64,000 nt of DNA from Dimorphilus gyrociliatus (taxonomy: Eukaryota; Annelida; Polychaeta; Dinophilidae): the NCBI GenBank assembly GCA_904063045.1, contig CAJFCJ010000006.1:2222946-2286945 (forward strand). The letters are read 5' to 3'. Of this stretch, positions 38,742-49,976 are shown one piece after another. The translations under genes were made by a program, and so were the position numbers. How positions within the stretch are numbered: position 1 is the stretch's first letter; each line of letters starts with the position of its first letter. The notes beneath the pieces are model-generated. The model saw only the letters and a program-made list of their open reading frames with translations. It was not told the DNA's origin and searched no databases.

Positions 38742-39181
38742 GGAGTAGGCGATTTGAAGAAAGGCACGAGGCTCCACAATGTTTATTGGTTGGTTGTGGA
38801 AATCCTATAAACTGGCTCAAATTCCCTATCAATGTCACCAGCCCTTCGCGTGCATGCGATTGGGGTACCAGATTATCGCGTCGTTGACCGTGCCAGTCCA
38901 TCAACAGTATTCTTCCAGAAAGCTTGTAGAAATTTTTTTTGGTATAAAACTATTACGCTAACAGGTAAATAGAAAAAGTTTATTTCAAATTATACTAGTT
39001 TATGTAACTTGTACAAACTAAAGATGGATCGTAATATACTTCTCAGGCCTAATAGACATAGAGCTTTTTCTTTGTTTAGACTATTTTATATAGGTCATCG
39101 ATTAAACGGATATATTGTAAAAAAAATGCACCTGTTCAATGTTTGTTTACAACTAAAGAAACTGTCTATTTGTTTCTAGGC

Positions 39182-41739
39182 ATGACGCTAGTTTTACGGC
39201 CGAATGGAGCGTTCAAAGGCGTCACTTCTTTACAATCGTCTTACGTCAATCGAGAGACGCAAACTGGTAAGTAATATATAAATTTTCTACTTTATTTTTA
39301 GTTTCGTTTGTCGTGTTAAAGCTGATAGTTAGAAAAAAAAAAATCACTATTTTAAAATTTCAATGTCTATGCAGAATTACTAAGTTGTGGCGTAATACTC
39401 ATATTTGTAATGAAATATTCATTAGAAGGAAGTTTCATGTTAAATTCACGGATTTTTAAAATTGCGCCATCTATTGCTTTTAAAAAATCTATTTAAAAGA
39501 GTACAATCAGTCTTGATTCACGTAGTTCTTTATAAATGAAAAATACTTTAATAGTTTTACTGAGAATCAATAAGGAAATGGGAAATATCATTAACTCGAA
39601 GATTAACATGAAAACGAGTGTTAATTTTCATACGCTAAAAAAAAAATCACCGGACGCTTACAATATCACGTATACACCATTGTGCTACATTGTGTTTGGA
39701 TAGTTCACTTAGATTTTTAAAGATAACAATACAAAAATACTATCTAATCTCTTATTACCTTTGGATAATACCTTGTTACCTTTAATTTTTAAGAGATTTA
39801 CTTGAAAAAAAATTGTAATTAATATATAATGAGAAACATCAGATGCTATTACCGTTAACTTGGCTAACTTAGCATTATAGTTATTTTTACTGTATTTCTT
39901 TGAATTTTATAGACGACGTAAACTCGATGACGTATTTAGATCTTGATCTTTTATCATAAGAAGCTCTTTAAGCTTGTGACTCTATAATCGCCAGTGTTTT
40001 ACGTTTATTACAATCAATTCAATTTTAAATAAGATTTAAAACGGAAAAAAAGGTTATTCATAATCGATAAAAACCATAAAAAAAAAACAGCTGCTCTATA
40101 TTATAATACAGAAAAAAAACCGCGTTTTCACATTCTATTTATTAAGAACAACTGACCTCTTTAAAGTTCCTACACGGTATCCGATGGATTTAATAAGACT
40201 AATTAAAGAGCATCTGCAATTAATATTAGGTTTTTTATTTCTTTTTTTTTTCAGGACGTAGAAACGACTCGATTCTATATACATAATATACAAGTCTATC
40301 TTTCCCCCTCCCCCCCCCTTCTAACAATCCACCTCTCTTTATAGATGTATACAAAAAACGTTACAGTTTAGATTAAGGCCTAAACAAATTAATTAGCAAT
40401 AAATTTTATAAATGAGAAATAGACTTATCGTTGCTCTGGTAAACTTTTTAGCATTATTTTTTAAATAGTAAATGAAATAGTCTTGTTACTTGTAAACTGA
40501 GCATTTTTTTTTATTATCAAATAGCCAATTGTAAAGCTTTCAGATGTATATCGGAATAATGGAAAAATTCACTTTCTAATAACCGTTTGATGTTGAAAAT
40601 AAGAAAAGAAAGAAAATCTATACAATTTCTAAATTACTATTGTATTTTTCTTTCTTTCCTCCTTTTTTTTTCTTTTTTACTTATTTCCATCTTTTCTATT
40701 CGCCCCACAAACCTTCCCCCCCCCCATCTTTTCTCATCTATCTCTCTGTCTTCATTTACTGCCCTTTTCACCCCCTGCTAGGCTTCTTCTTTCACTCTTT
40801 TAAATTAACCATTAAATGCTTACAAATTTCTTGTGAAATTCTTTTCCCGATAAACTCACTATTATGTAATAATATATAAGCAACCTTCGTAGTTCGATTA
40901 CTGTCAAAGATGTAATCTAAGTTGACCGTAGCACGTTTACGTTACCAATAGATGGCGTATAGTTTAAGAATAACATATGCTTCTTACAGTTTGTTAGTAG
41001 TCAAATACGATCCGACGTTATCTCTAAACACTCTATAATTTTGTTATCCTACTAGATAAATTTTAAGGTGTGATAGATCGGAAGAATTGAAAAATAGCAG
41101 TTTTTTTTTTTAATTCTAATATAGTTGTTAATGGCATGTCTGTGTAATTGTTGTTTTTTAATTATTGTACTAAATTTTCATTTCACATTTACAGCAGATC
41201 AATCAAAACTCGGAAAAAGACAACGTGATTCAGATGATGAAACGGAAGAGATTGATGTTGAAACGTCTCCGCCCCCCAGAAAAAGGATTACACCGTTTAC
41301 AAATACGCCTATAGAGAAAAAAGAGGAACGACGACGACTTTTACGAACTTGTCAATCAAAAATCAAAAAGTTGAAAGGATACGATGAGACACTGCATAGA
41401 CGGTTATTGATAAATAGCGTTACTAAGAGGGTTATGGCAGAAATGAGACGTGATAAAATGATTAGAAAATGTATGTTTGAAGAAGACTATATAGCTCATT
41501 TTGACGAGCCTGTTGACAAAATACAAAATGACGATTATTCTGAAAAAATTTTCGGATCTGATACTCAAAATTCTCCTCCAGAGTGTTCGGATAAGGTTGT
41601 TCAAGAACTATATGAACGTATGCAGATATTTTTCCCAGAACTCGATTCCGATAACGATGTTAAAGTTGAAGACCAATTTTCAACCTTATCTGCTGATATG
41701 GACACTGTATTTTCGAATGCTCTACTCGATGTCTCTTAA
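39182..41739 (+). CDS. SERTA-domain-like nuclear protein (tentative)
   Basis: Small, charged, probably nuclear protein of 209 aa from exons 39182-39266 and 41195-41739. The ATG is the third base of an exon that follows a TTTCTAG acceptor, so a 5'UTR intron precedes it. The reading phase of the two coding exons agrees. An LGKRQRDSDDE segment is followed by an acidic stretch and PPPRKR (nuclear-signal-like). Residues about 85-115 (LKGYDETLHRRLLINSVTKR, then VMAEM) resemble the SERTA helix of SERTAD/CDCA4/taranis proteins (LIxNxLRRIQxEM). The C-terminus DMDTVFSNALLDVS resembles the short acidic end motif of that family. It is a weak match, so the function (E2F/DP or PP2A co-regulator in known members) is inference. 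The intron is unusually long at 1.9 kb. Confidence 0.72.
39267..41194 (+). other. Long intron of SERTA-like gene
   Basis: 1.93 kb from GTAAGT to TTACAG. It holds C-rich and polypyrimidine low-complexity DNA (40300-40325, 40640-40800) and two AGATGGCG-type elements (39464-39474 on the minus strand, about 40948 on plus). No coding exon was found. Confidence 0.6.
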
Positions 41740-41879
41740 TATCATGTTACAGAGAATTCAATTTTTTATCTATGTATTTAATCAGTTCAATTTATCGTTC
41801 AAATGTTCTCATAGTCTTGCTATAATTGTTGTAAATTTGAGAATATAAATATTTATAAATCTTTAAAAATATGTATTTC

Positions 41880-41890
41880 TTGGCGCGAAA
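41880..41890. promoter_or_regulatory. E2F-type site TTGGCGCGAAA
   Basis: Reverse complement TTTCGCGCCAA fits the E2F consensus. It lies about 150 bases upstream of the CCDC25 start in a short (297-base) intergenic gap. Confidence 0.45.
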
Positions 41891-42036
41891 TATCACTAGA
41901 GCGGTTTCCTGGTCAAAGTAGTGGTTTTTCTCTGATCAGGTTCGTAAGCAGTTTCATGCAATAGAGAAACAAACCCCTACACATTAAATATAGCTAGTTT
42001 AATTCCATTGTTCAGCCACCAGTCGCTTGTAAGAAA

Positions 42037-43229
42037 ATGGTTCTTTACTTTGTCAGCAATGGTAAGGATATATTCAAATTTATTTCGTGACTACAAAAGT
42101 ACTCATCCCACGTTTCAATCGAGTCATGAATTTCGTAATTGTCTCTTTTCAGCTGTATCACCATCTTACACGATTTATATGGGAGAAGATAAATTTGAAA
42201 GTTTGTGTATATCAAATAATTTTGTCGCGGAATACATTTTTAACATTTTCCAGATGAACATCTTATAAAGTGGGGTTGGCCGGAAGATGTATGGTAAGTT
42301 ATTTTATGAGAAATAATGTTGTATAGTATTTTTACGAGATGAGACATTTAAAAAAGCACAAAGTAAAAACATTTTCTTCAATATAACTCATTAACGAAAT
42401 TTGTTTTATTTTGTATAATTAACTTCATTCTATTGTTATTTATGTGTCAACTCAAAAAAATTTGAATTGTATATAAGACATACTATGTTTTTTATGGTGA
42501 ATAACGAGCATATAGATGGCGTACCGAGTATATTGAAGTATCTCGATTAGCTCTACCGTATCGCTTGACTTTTGTTATAGATTTGTTTATATACATAGTA
42601 TATGTATACACTCTTATTACAATCAAGGTTTCACGTTGATAAATTATCATCGGCTCACGTCTACTTGAGGTTGAGAAAAAACGAGACACTGGACGATGTT
42701 CCTCAGGATGTTATCATCGACTGTGCCCAATTGGTCAAGGCGAATAGTATTCAAGGGAATAAAATGAATGATATCGATGTTGTTTATACAATGTGGGAAA
42801 ATTTAAAAAAAACTGGAGGAATGGAAGTTGGTCAGGTCGGCTTTCATCGTGAAAAAGAGGTAAATAGTCACAAGTATTGACCTTAAAACTATAATTTTTA
42901 AGGTTATAACGTAAAAGATGAAATATACCAATTTCTATTATTAGGTTAGAAAAATTCGCGTGGAAAAAAGAACTAACGAAATAGTAAATCGATTAAATAA
43001 GACTAAAGTAGATAAAAAAGATGTTGACTTGCAAGCCGAAAGAGAGGAAAGAGATAGGAAAGAAAGAGAAGTACAAAAAGCAAAACTAAGAGAACAGAAA
43101 AAGAGAGAAAAAGAAGAAGAAGAGAAAAGACAGAAGGAATTGGAAGTTCGTAGTTATAAATCATTAATGAAATCAGAAAATATGACATCTAATCAGGATG
43201 ATGGTAATGATAGCGATGATTTTATGTAA
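42037..43229 (+). CDS. CCDC25: Coiled-coil domain protein 25 (NFACT-R domain)
   Basis: Small NFACT-R protein. In mammals it has been described as a plasma-membrane sensor of extracellular DNA, and the domain is shared with ribosome-quality-control factor NEMF. Exons 42037-42061, 42153-42200, 42254-42293, 42628-42859 and 42945-43229 give 209 aa (human 208). Near-identical blocks include [55 protein letters not shown] and [17 protein letters not shown]. The C-terminal third is a charged coiled coil, ending [15 protein letters not shown] and DSDDFM as in human. AATAAA is at 43423. Confidence 0.96.
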
Positions 43230-44305
43230 AATTATACTCAATTAATATAACTGTCAAAGAATTTCACTCTAAAATGACAATACAATTTTAATACACACTA
43301 AAAAAACTGAGAAGATCTTTAACAGATTACAATAGGAAACCGAATATTTACCGTCTAGAAGCTTACATGATATGATTTGCAACTATGGAGATATATTTCT
43401 GATAAGACTTTTCTGATATGATAATAAAACTCGGTTCCAGTTTCAGAACGATATTCCAGGTTATTGCACGCATATACTCATATACTAATTAAAAACACCC
43501 TGCTTGTTTATTATTAATACCCTGAATTGAGTTACGTTATACGCATTTTATATAAATATTATTCGACGTCTTTTTTATAAAAAAAAAAGCATGCAAAGTA
43601 TTTACACGGAAACAAATGGAACAATATCATTTCAGTTTTTCCAGCTGTATAGAATATGGCGGAGACTGATTTTCATAGGAGTTGTATAACGTCTATAATT
43701 AAATAGATTCATGTACAAAAAAACACCAATGTTAAACTGTATACATCTATTTACAATGAGTTATGTTTATTTTAACATTGTAAAGAAATAAACTTGATGT
43801 CTTTATGTTGATGATTAGTTTCTTTTTCAAGAGAAACACTTTATTCTTACCTCTAGTTATCTTTTTGTTCAGAGTATAAGGGTATTTATACATTATACGA
43901 TAGTTTCTATATTAGCTTTCCCTTACTTTTAGCCCACTTTTTTGTTTTATCATTTTTGGTATTATGTGCATGACGCTTCTTATCAATTTATGATTTTTAT
44001 CTATGAAACGGTTTAATTATTCATAAAAATTAAATTCTTCGTGACTTTCTTAAGTTGAAAAGGGATGGCAAAGTTTGATAAAGTTTTTTCTATATAAATC
44101 TGGTTACCTGTTCAAATCTATTATGTACTAATATTTTATCATTGTGGAAGGGATAACCATACCGTTTCTTGGACTGTTACTCTTTTAAATTAAGCCTTTT
44201 CGGTTTAGATTTGCTACCAGACGTTAGTCTTTAAAAAACAACTTATCTAATAACTCTGATATTTCACACTTTCTTTAAATTCTATTAAAGAACTTTTGGA
44301 GCAAA
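43230..44305. other. Intergenic region CCDC25 / ACE
   Basis: 1.08 kb AT-rich, with CCDC25 poly(A) signals near 43423 and 43787. No coding sequence is supported. Confidence 0.5.
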
Positions 44306-47300
44306 ATGCTTTGGAAGGCGTGTGCTCTGCTGTTTTTCGTTGCATCAATTGGCTCTTCTTTTGGTGATCGTAACAATATTACAGCAGCTAAAATATGGCT
44401 TGAAGAATATAATACAGAGGCTGAAAAAGTACGTCCCGAAGCTCAAGAAGCATCTTGGACATGGAATACTAATATAACAGACTATAACAATCGCCTAAAA
44501 GTAAGTTAATATTTTCATATAAATCATATTTCTTAAATTTTTTTCAATATTATTTCAATCTTTTCTCCCTTCACACAAAGTATGATGTTAACCATCAAAT
44601 ATCTTTGTTAATCTTTTAAAAACCTTAACGAAAGAGGAGATTATCGAGAGTTTATATAACTTTTGAGTGGATTAAAAGAAAAGTTAAGCACTTAATTCAT
44701 TTTCTCCTCAACTAAAAGAAGCTGTTTTATTGTGTAATGTACAAAATGGGCTGTAATCAATATACTAAGATTTTGATAAGATACTGCAAATTTCAAGTGT
44801 TTATGAGCAAATTGTTTGATGAGAAAATTTATTATTTCTAACAATGTTTCTATTGTTTTTCAAGAGGATGAAAGATGTTTACTCTCTCATCTTTTAATTT
44901 CTGATCTATTTAGAAACAAAACGTTAGTTTTCCACTAAAAAAACATTAAAAAGCTTTTTCTCGTATCAATTTGTTATAATGTTCGATATACAAAAAGTAT
45001 AAAATATATACAAAACACATATATGCTATTGTCCATGTGCCAAGAAACAGCAGATAGAAAGGTCGACTGATAACTATGTATAATATAGTCTTGAGATATA
45101 ATATTCTATTTAATTACCTTTTCCAGCTACCTGTTACTAATAAAATACATTCTGCTATCTTTTATTAGAGAGTTACGCCTATTGAGTATCTGTTTAGATA
45201 AGACAAAATGTCTGTAAAGTATAGATTATAACTTAAGAATGTAAATTAGAATAAAGTTTAACATTTTATTTTATCGCTAATTTTCATGTTTTAAGATTAA
45301 ACTCTATTATCTAGTGTACGTCTTGATAAATATGTATTTATAACGTATTTAGCATATAAAATAACCTTACTGCAAATGAATAAACAATGGATAAAATATC
45401 AAATTGAAGTTTTATTACTATTATTTTCTTTAATTTCAATAGTCAAATTAAATTATTTATACAATATTATAATTATTATTAAATGTCAAGTAATTTATTG
45501 TATTTATAACCCAATTAATTGTAACTTCAATATGTCGCTTTGCTTTTATTATATAAGTATATTTTAGCTATTAAGTTTATCTTTAAAAATGTTCATTAGT
45601 TGGAAGCTGAAAAGAAGAAATCTGAATTCGATAAACGCTCTTATAATCAAACTTTGAATTGGGATTGGAAAAATTTTACCGAGATCAATGCTAAAAGACA
45701 ATTCTATAAGATTGCCGATATTGGAGAATCGGTTCTACCGACAGATAAATTTCAACAGATCACTAAAGCAAAATCCAATATGCAAAGCGTATACTCAAAG
45801 GCTAGAGTTTGTAATAAACCTGGAGATCAGGATCCATCCAAATGTTACCCATTAAATCCAACTTTGGAGAATATTATGGCCAAGTCAACTGATTGGAAGG
45901 AGCTAGCTTGGGCTTGGGAGGGATGGAGAAATGAAACTGGAAGGAAAATGCCCGATGATTATGAAAAATTTGTTGAACTAGCAAACGAAGCTGCCGGTAT
46001 GAATGGCTACACAGATAATGGAGACTATTGGAGAAGTTGGTACGAAACCGAAAACTTTGAAAAACAAATGGAGGAGCTATTTATCGGTTTGAAAGACTTG
46101 TATAAACTACTACATGCTTATGCAAGAAAAAAGCTAAAGGAAAGATTTGTTGGTCATCCATTTCCCGATAGTGGTCAAATTCCAGCCCATCTCTTAGGAA
46201 ATATGTGGGCTCAGAGTTGGGGAAATTTGTTCACACTTTTAGCTCCCTATCCCGGAAAACCTTTAGATGTAACTGAAATGATGAGGGAACAGGTTCTTTT
46301 CAATTCTTTCTATCACCTATTCAATCTTTACATACTAAATTTTCTCTCTTAGAACTATACTACAAGAAAAATGTTCGATTTGTCTGAAAAATTCTTTACC
46401 GATCTCGGTTTGGACCCTATGCCACCCAAATTCTATAATGACTCTATGTTGGATAAGCCAGAAGACGGTAGAGACGTTGTATGCCACGCATCGGCATGGG
46501 ATTTTTACAACCGAAAAGACTTCCGGTATGAAATTTTTTAACTTGAATTTCTTGTTAAACATAACATCTTCAAGTATGGAATTTTTTATATGTTTTCTTT
46601 TTATTTCTAATTTTAAAAGTATTAAACAATGTACTCAAGTGACAATGGATTGGTTGATAACAACGCATCACGAAATGGGTCATGTTCAATACTTTTTGCA
46701 ATACAAAGATCAACCAGTGGTTTTTAGAAGGGGTGCCAATCCAGGTTCGTTTAATAGTAACAAACAAACAAAAAGCAAATAGAGTTTTTTATATATTAAT
46801 AGTATTTTTTTTATTTTGTTTATTTAATCTTCTTTAAACTTGAATTGGCGTCTCTAGTTGATAAATATTTTGTTTACGATTTTCTCACATTTACTCAGGA
46901 ATACTGAGTGACAACTTCATTTAAAATTATCATACAGAATCAAACAATGTACTCGAATAACTATGGATTGGTTGATTACAACACACCATGAAATGGGTCA
47001 TGTACAATACTACTTACAATACAAAGATCAACCAGTAGTATTTAGAAGGGGTGCCAATCCAGGTTAAAGAAGTTTAAATTCGCAATAACTTCATATCTGA
47101 ATTAATATTTCCCACAATTTGCTTATATTTTTATAATGTTTTAATATAGGTTTCCATGAAGCTATTGGAGATGTTCTTGCTCTGTCTGTATCTACACCTA
47201 AGCATTTAAAAAAAATTAATTTACTCAGGCCAAATCAAAATCCAGATGATGAAGGTTTAAAATATTTTATAATGATGATAATTTAATTAGTGAAATATTT

Positions 47301-48350
47301 TTTTTATGTATTTGTTTTTTATCTTAGAACTACAATTAAACTTCCTTATGAATCAAGCTTTGAAAAAAATTGCTTTTATTCCCTTTGGCTATCTTATTGA
47401 CCAATGGCGTTGGAAAGTATTTAAAGGAGAAACTAAGAAAGATGAATACAACGAAGACTGGTGGAATTTAAGATGCAAACATCAAGGTGTCTCCCCACCC
47501 GTCCAAAGATTTAACACAGATTTTGACGCTGGTTCTAAATTTCATGTTCCAAACAATACACCTTACATCAGGTAATAAATATATTTTCTACTATAAAAAA
47601 AAGACATGAAAGTACAGTTCCGATGATTGTTTTTTCCAGATATTTCGTAAGTTACGTCATCCAGTTCCAATTCCACAAAGCTCTTTGTAAGGAAGCAGGA
47701 CACAACGGCCCATTACACAAATGCGATATTGATCAATCCACAGAAGCCGGCAACAAGCTTGCGTAAATTTTAAATTACACTTAATTATGGTATGCATATT
47801 TCCTAACTCTAATAAATCCAATAGAGCTATGATGAAATTAGGATCATCCAAAGAATGGCCTGACGCAATGGAAGCAATAACAGGTATATAACACAAAGAT
47901 AATTAATCTTTTAATATCGTATATTCATTGAAAATTGAACAACAGGTCAAAGAAAGATGAATGTCAGCGATCTTATAGAATACTTTGCACCATTGGAAGA
48001 TTGGCTTAAGAAAGAAGTTAAAAATGAAACACTTGGCTGGGATGATCAGTGTGGAAGGGTTAGTATTATTACTTACTAATACATATAAATACAGATTTAC
48101 ATGCATATAAATATATAAATTGTTATAGAATTTTACCATCCCCACTCCCCCTCCAGTAAGATAAATTTAATACTTTAGCAATTTACCATTTCTTATATTC
48201 AACAAAAATTTTCAGACTTCACCTCCAACTACACCAACACCAACACCCCAATCGTCTACAGTTAAACCTACTAGTGGTTTTGATAGTATCCATAATAATA
48301 AAACTTTTATTGGTATCTTTATAGCAATTCTTGCTATTTTTGTGCGATAA
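44306..48350 (+). CDS. ACE: Angiotensin-converting enzyme (M2 dipeptidyl carboxypeptidase)
   Basis: Single-domain, secretory-pathway zinc metallopeptidase that removes C-terminal dipeptides. Exons 44306-44500, 45600-46292, 46353-46525, then 46620-46744 OR 46938-47062, then 47150-47254, 47328-47571, 47640-47762, 47825-47883, 47946-48058 and 48216-48350 give 654 aa. An N-terminal signal peptide ([17 protein letters not shown]) is present. HHEMGH supplies two zinc ligands (His371, His375) and the catalytic Glu372. FHEAIGD supplies the third ligand, Glu399, 28 residues after His371 as in human ACE. SKFHVP and TPYIRYFVS carry the substrate-binding Lys/His/Tyr. The tail is a Thr/Pro stalk and a hydrophobic C-terminus ([15 protein letters not shown]), suggesting a GPI or transmembrane anchor. 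The zinc-site exon is duplicated; see separate entries. Intron 1 is 1.1 kb. Confidence 0.96.
44501..45599 (+). other. Intron 1 of ACE
   Basis: 1.1 kb, AT-rich, GTAAGT to TTAG. It contains an open stretch at 45376-45567 of low-complexity hydrophobic composition that I do not regard as coding. Confidence 0.6.
46620..46744 (+). other. ACE zinc-site exon, copy A
   Basis: 125-base exon encoding the HEMGH site. Acceptor TTTTAAAAG, donor G|GTTCGT. It enters in phase 2 (completes CG|T) and leaves in phase 1. It differs from copy B at three residues: Gln360, Val361 and Phe379. The acceptor has a poorer pyrimidine tract and AAAG end, so A may be the weaker site. Confidence 0.85.
46938..47062 (+). other. 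ACE zinc-site exon, copy B
   Basis: Second 125-base copy, 193 bases downstream, with 16 base differences from copy A by hand alignment (about 87% identical) and three amino-acid changes (Arg360, Ile361, Tyr379). Acceptor CATACAG, donor G|GTTAAA, with the same entry and exit phases as A. Tyr379 is the residue found in human ACE (HIQYYMQYK), so B looks like the ancestral form. Splicing A to B would shift frame and reach TAA within eight codons. Confidence 0.85.
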
Positions 48351-48706
48351 ATACACACTTGCGTTTAAGCATAGTCACTATCTCTCTGTCTCTTGTAACT
48401 CAAAGCTGAGCATTTTTGCTACATAAATTCCTTTTATATATCTTATCTCTCTCTCTCTGTTTGCTTAATAATTGCAGATATTTTAATAGTTACAAAGTAC
48501 TCTAATGATACATATTGTTTGTCAACAATAACTACTTCTATGTTTATTTTAGTTTTCTGATTTCTGAATAAAAGATTTAGATGGATGTATTAACTTAAAC
48601 AGTAAATAAACTTTAAAAGATACTAATACATCATGTTTCATATGTTACTATTATTTTTATTTACAAATAAATAGAGAATTTCTAATTGAATATGTAATTT
48701 AATTGA
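48351..48706. other. Convergent 3' region ACE / coiled-coil gene
   Basis: 356 bases. The ACE poly(A) signal is at 48567. A minus-strand signal (TTTATT at 48656-48661) is just behind the neighbour's stop. There is a CT microsatellite at about 48446-48460. Confidence 0.55.
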
Positions 48707-49468
48707 TTATTTCACTTTAACTGGAATCTTTGAACGATTTAACCAATTTCTTTTCAGATTTGGGGTAATGGAATGCGGACAAAATCCATATTTATAGCTA
48801 TTTATATCATTTTTCATTGAATTAGATTTAATCGATTTTTCAATGACTTGACCATTATTTTCTGGATATTTCAATTCTTTTGTATCTGTGCTAAATGTAA
48901 AAGTTACATCAACACTTTCGTCATCTCCTTCTGTATGACTTCCTGAGACTTCTGATTTTGATTTCATTGTCGTTTTAAACAAGTTCACTTTATTTTTTCG
49001 ATTACCGGATATTGTCTTTGTTTTAGTGTTTGACCTTTTGACCGAGTTTATCGCTCCATCAACGTCAGTTACAGATTCTAAAATTGATATTGGGATGCCT
49101 TTTATTTTTGACGATAGGGTTCTAGCTGTATTCATTACAGTTGGACTACAACTTCTTCGTCTTGGGGGTGATACTAAAGATTTCTTAAGCCTATTAGAAG
49201 GAGCTTGAATTGAAAATGATGCAGCTTTTACAGATTTTGATCTTTTCATTGGAGTTCTTTTCAAACTTTTGACTGTTCTTAAATATTCGTTTGCCTCTAA
49301 TCTGACAGACTCCATCTCTTTCCAAATGTTTTTATTCTCTTCGTCTATTTGTTTATATTTGCCTTGGTAAACTAAAAATAACTTTTCGATTTCATTGAAT
49401 GAATTTTTTATATTCTCCAAATTTTTACTGACATCTTCTTCAATTAAATATTTTTGGAATTCCACCAT
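48707..49468 (-). CDS. Unrecognised basic coiled-coil protein
   Basis: Intronless frame of 253 aa that I cannot assign. The first 70 residues are predicted helical with heptad-like spacing (NLENIKNSFNEIEKLFLVYQ, then KQIDEENKNIWKEMESVRL). The remainder is disordered and strongly basic with Ser/Thr-Pro sites (KRTPMKRSKS, SPPRRRSCSP). One acidic patch is centred on GDDESVDVTFTFS, and the C-terminus is rich in Lys/Asn. Length, codon use similar to neighbours, a clean ATG (49468) and a minus-strand poly(A) signal 50 bases past the stop support a real gene. The layout (short N-terminal helix, then basic phosphosite-rich tail) is seen in chromosome or microtubule adaptors, but no family signature is present. 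Confidence 0.7.
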   Translation of the reverse strand: MVEFQKYLIEEDVSKNLENIKNSFNEIEKLFLVYQGKYKQIDEENKNIWKEMESVRLEANEYLRTVKSLKRTPMKRSKSVKAASFSIQAPSNRLKKSLVSPPRRRSCSPTVMNTARTLSSKIKGIPISILESVTDVDGAINSVKRSNTKTKTISGNRKNKVNLFKTTMKSKSEVSGSHTEGDDESVDVTFTFSTDTKELKYPENNGQVIEKSIKSNSMKNDINSYKYGFCPHSITPNLKRNWLNRSKIPVKVK

Positions 49469-49976
49469 TTTTTTATGTTTTCCTTTCTTTCCTTTCAGAT
49501 TTTTTAAATTTTTAAATCACAATCAAATTAAACTATTTAATTTAAAGGTCATTTTTTCCATTCAGTGCTGAGATTATTCAATTTATTATTGTAATTTGAG
49601 AAGAATAGTCAAGTTATTTGTAGTAAATAATGATCTCTTTGATATTTATTATTCAAAATTCAATAGTTTTCTTTCTCTACAACAAACAAATATTTATATC
49701 ACTTATATTCTTGTAGGAGGACACTTATACACATTAGTTAAGAAAGTTTTAAACAATACAACCATGCTATTCCAACGCGGCTGAAGAAAATTTAACAAGT
49801 ACCCGGCTATTATATTACGAAAAAGACGTTTAATGGAAATTGGTGCGAAACTTATTTTGACAGTAAGTTTATTTTGAATCGTAAATACCGAAAATGTATA
49901 TATTCCTCGATGAATCTTTAATAAAGTTACGTTTAATTGTTTTTACTTTCAGACAGGGTACCATTTTAAGATAGAG
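49469..49976. promoter_or_regulatory. Divergent region, coiled-coil gene / SANTA array
   Basis: 508 bases. It contains an apparent 5' exon of the first array gene ending at 49862, with intron 49863-49952 (GTAAGT to TTTCAG). An ATG at 49833 in that exon would be in frame with the downstream ATG at 49977 and add 18 residues. Confidence 0.5.

Larger units (their letters stand above)
32759..39179. other. 6.4-kb gene-poor regulatory tract
   Basis: The only multi-kilobase gene-free stretch in the window, upstream of the SERTA-like gene. No frame shows family similarity or consistent splicing. It holds CA/ACAT repeats (34890-34950), GA repeats (36209-36249) and CT/CA repeats (37556-37672), and a strong hairpin (34617-34668). 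ATAGACGC occurs six times (34632 on the minus strand; 35243, 35686, 37851, 38628, 38723 on plus). CTTAATGAATATT occurs twice (from about 35879 and 35997). A CTCF-type core CCAGATGGCGC is at 33280-33290 and a palindromic CRE at 38734. A donor-like AACAG|GTAAAT at about 38963 may end a 5'UTR exon of the downstream gene. I read it as a promoter/enhancer domain (inference). Confidence 0.5.

Noticed and set aside
38779-38961. 60-codon open frame starting at an ATG
   Set aside because: It lies in the probable 5'UTR exon of the SERTA-like gene, shows no similarity and ends just before a donor-like GTAAAT.
40587-40879. Pyrimidine-tract frames rich in Phe/Ser/Pro
   Set aside because: They arise from CT/T homopolymer DNA within the long SERTA-like gene intron.
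45376-45567. Hydrophobic frame in ACE intron 1
   Set aside because: Ile/Asn/Tyr-rich AT-driven sequence; the flanking exons join in phase without it.
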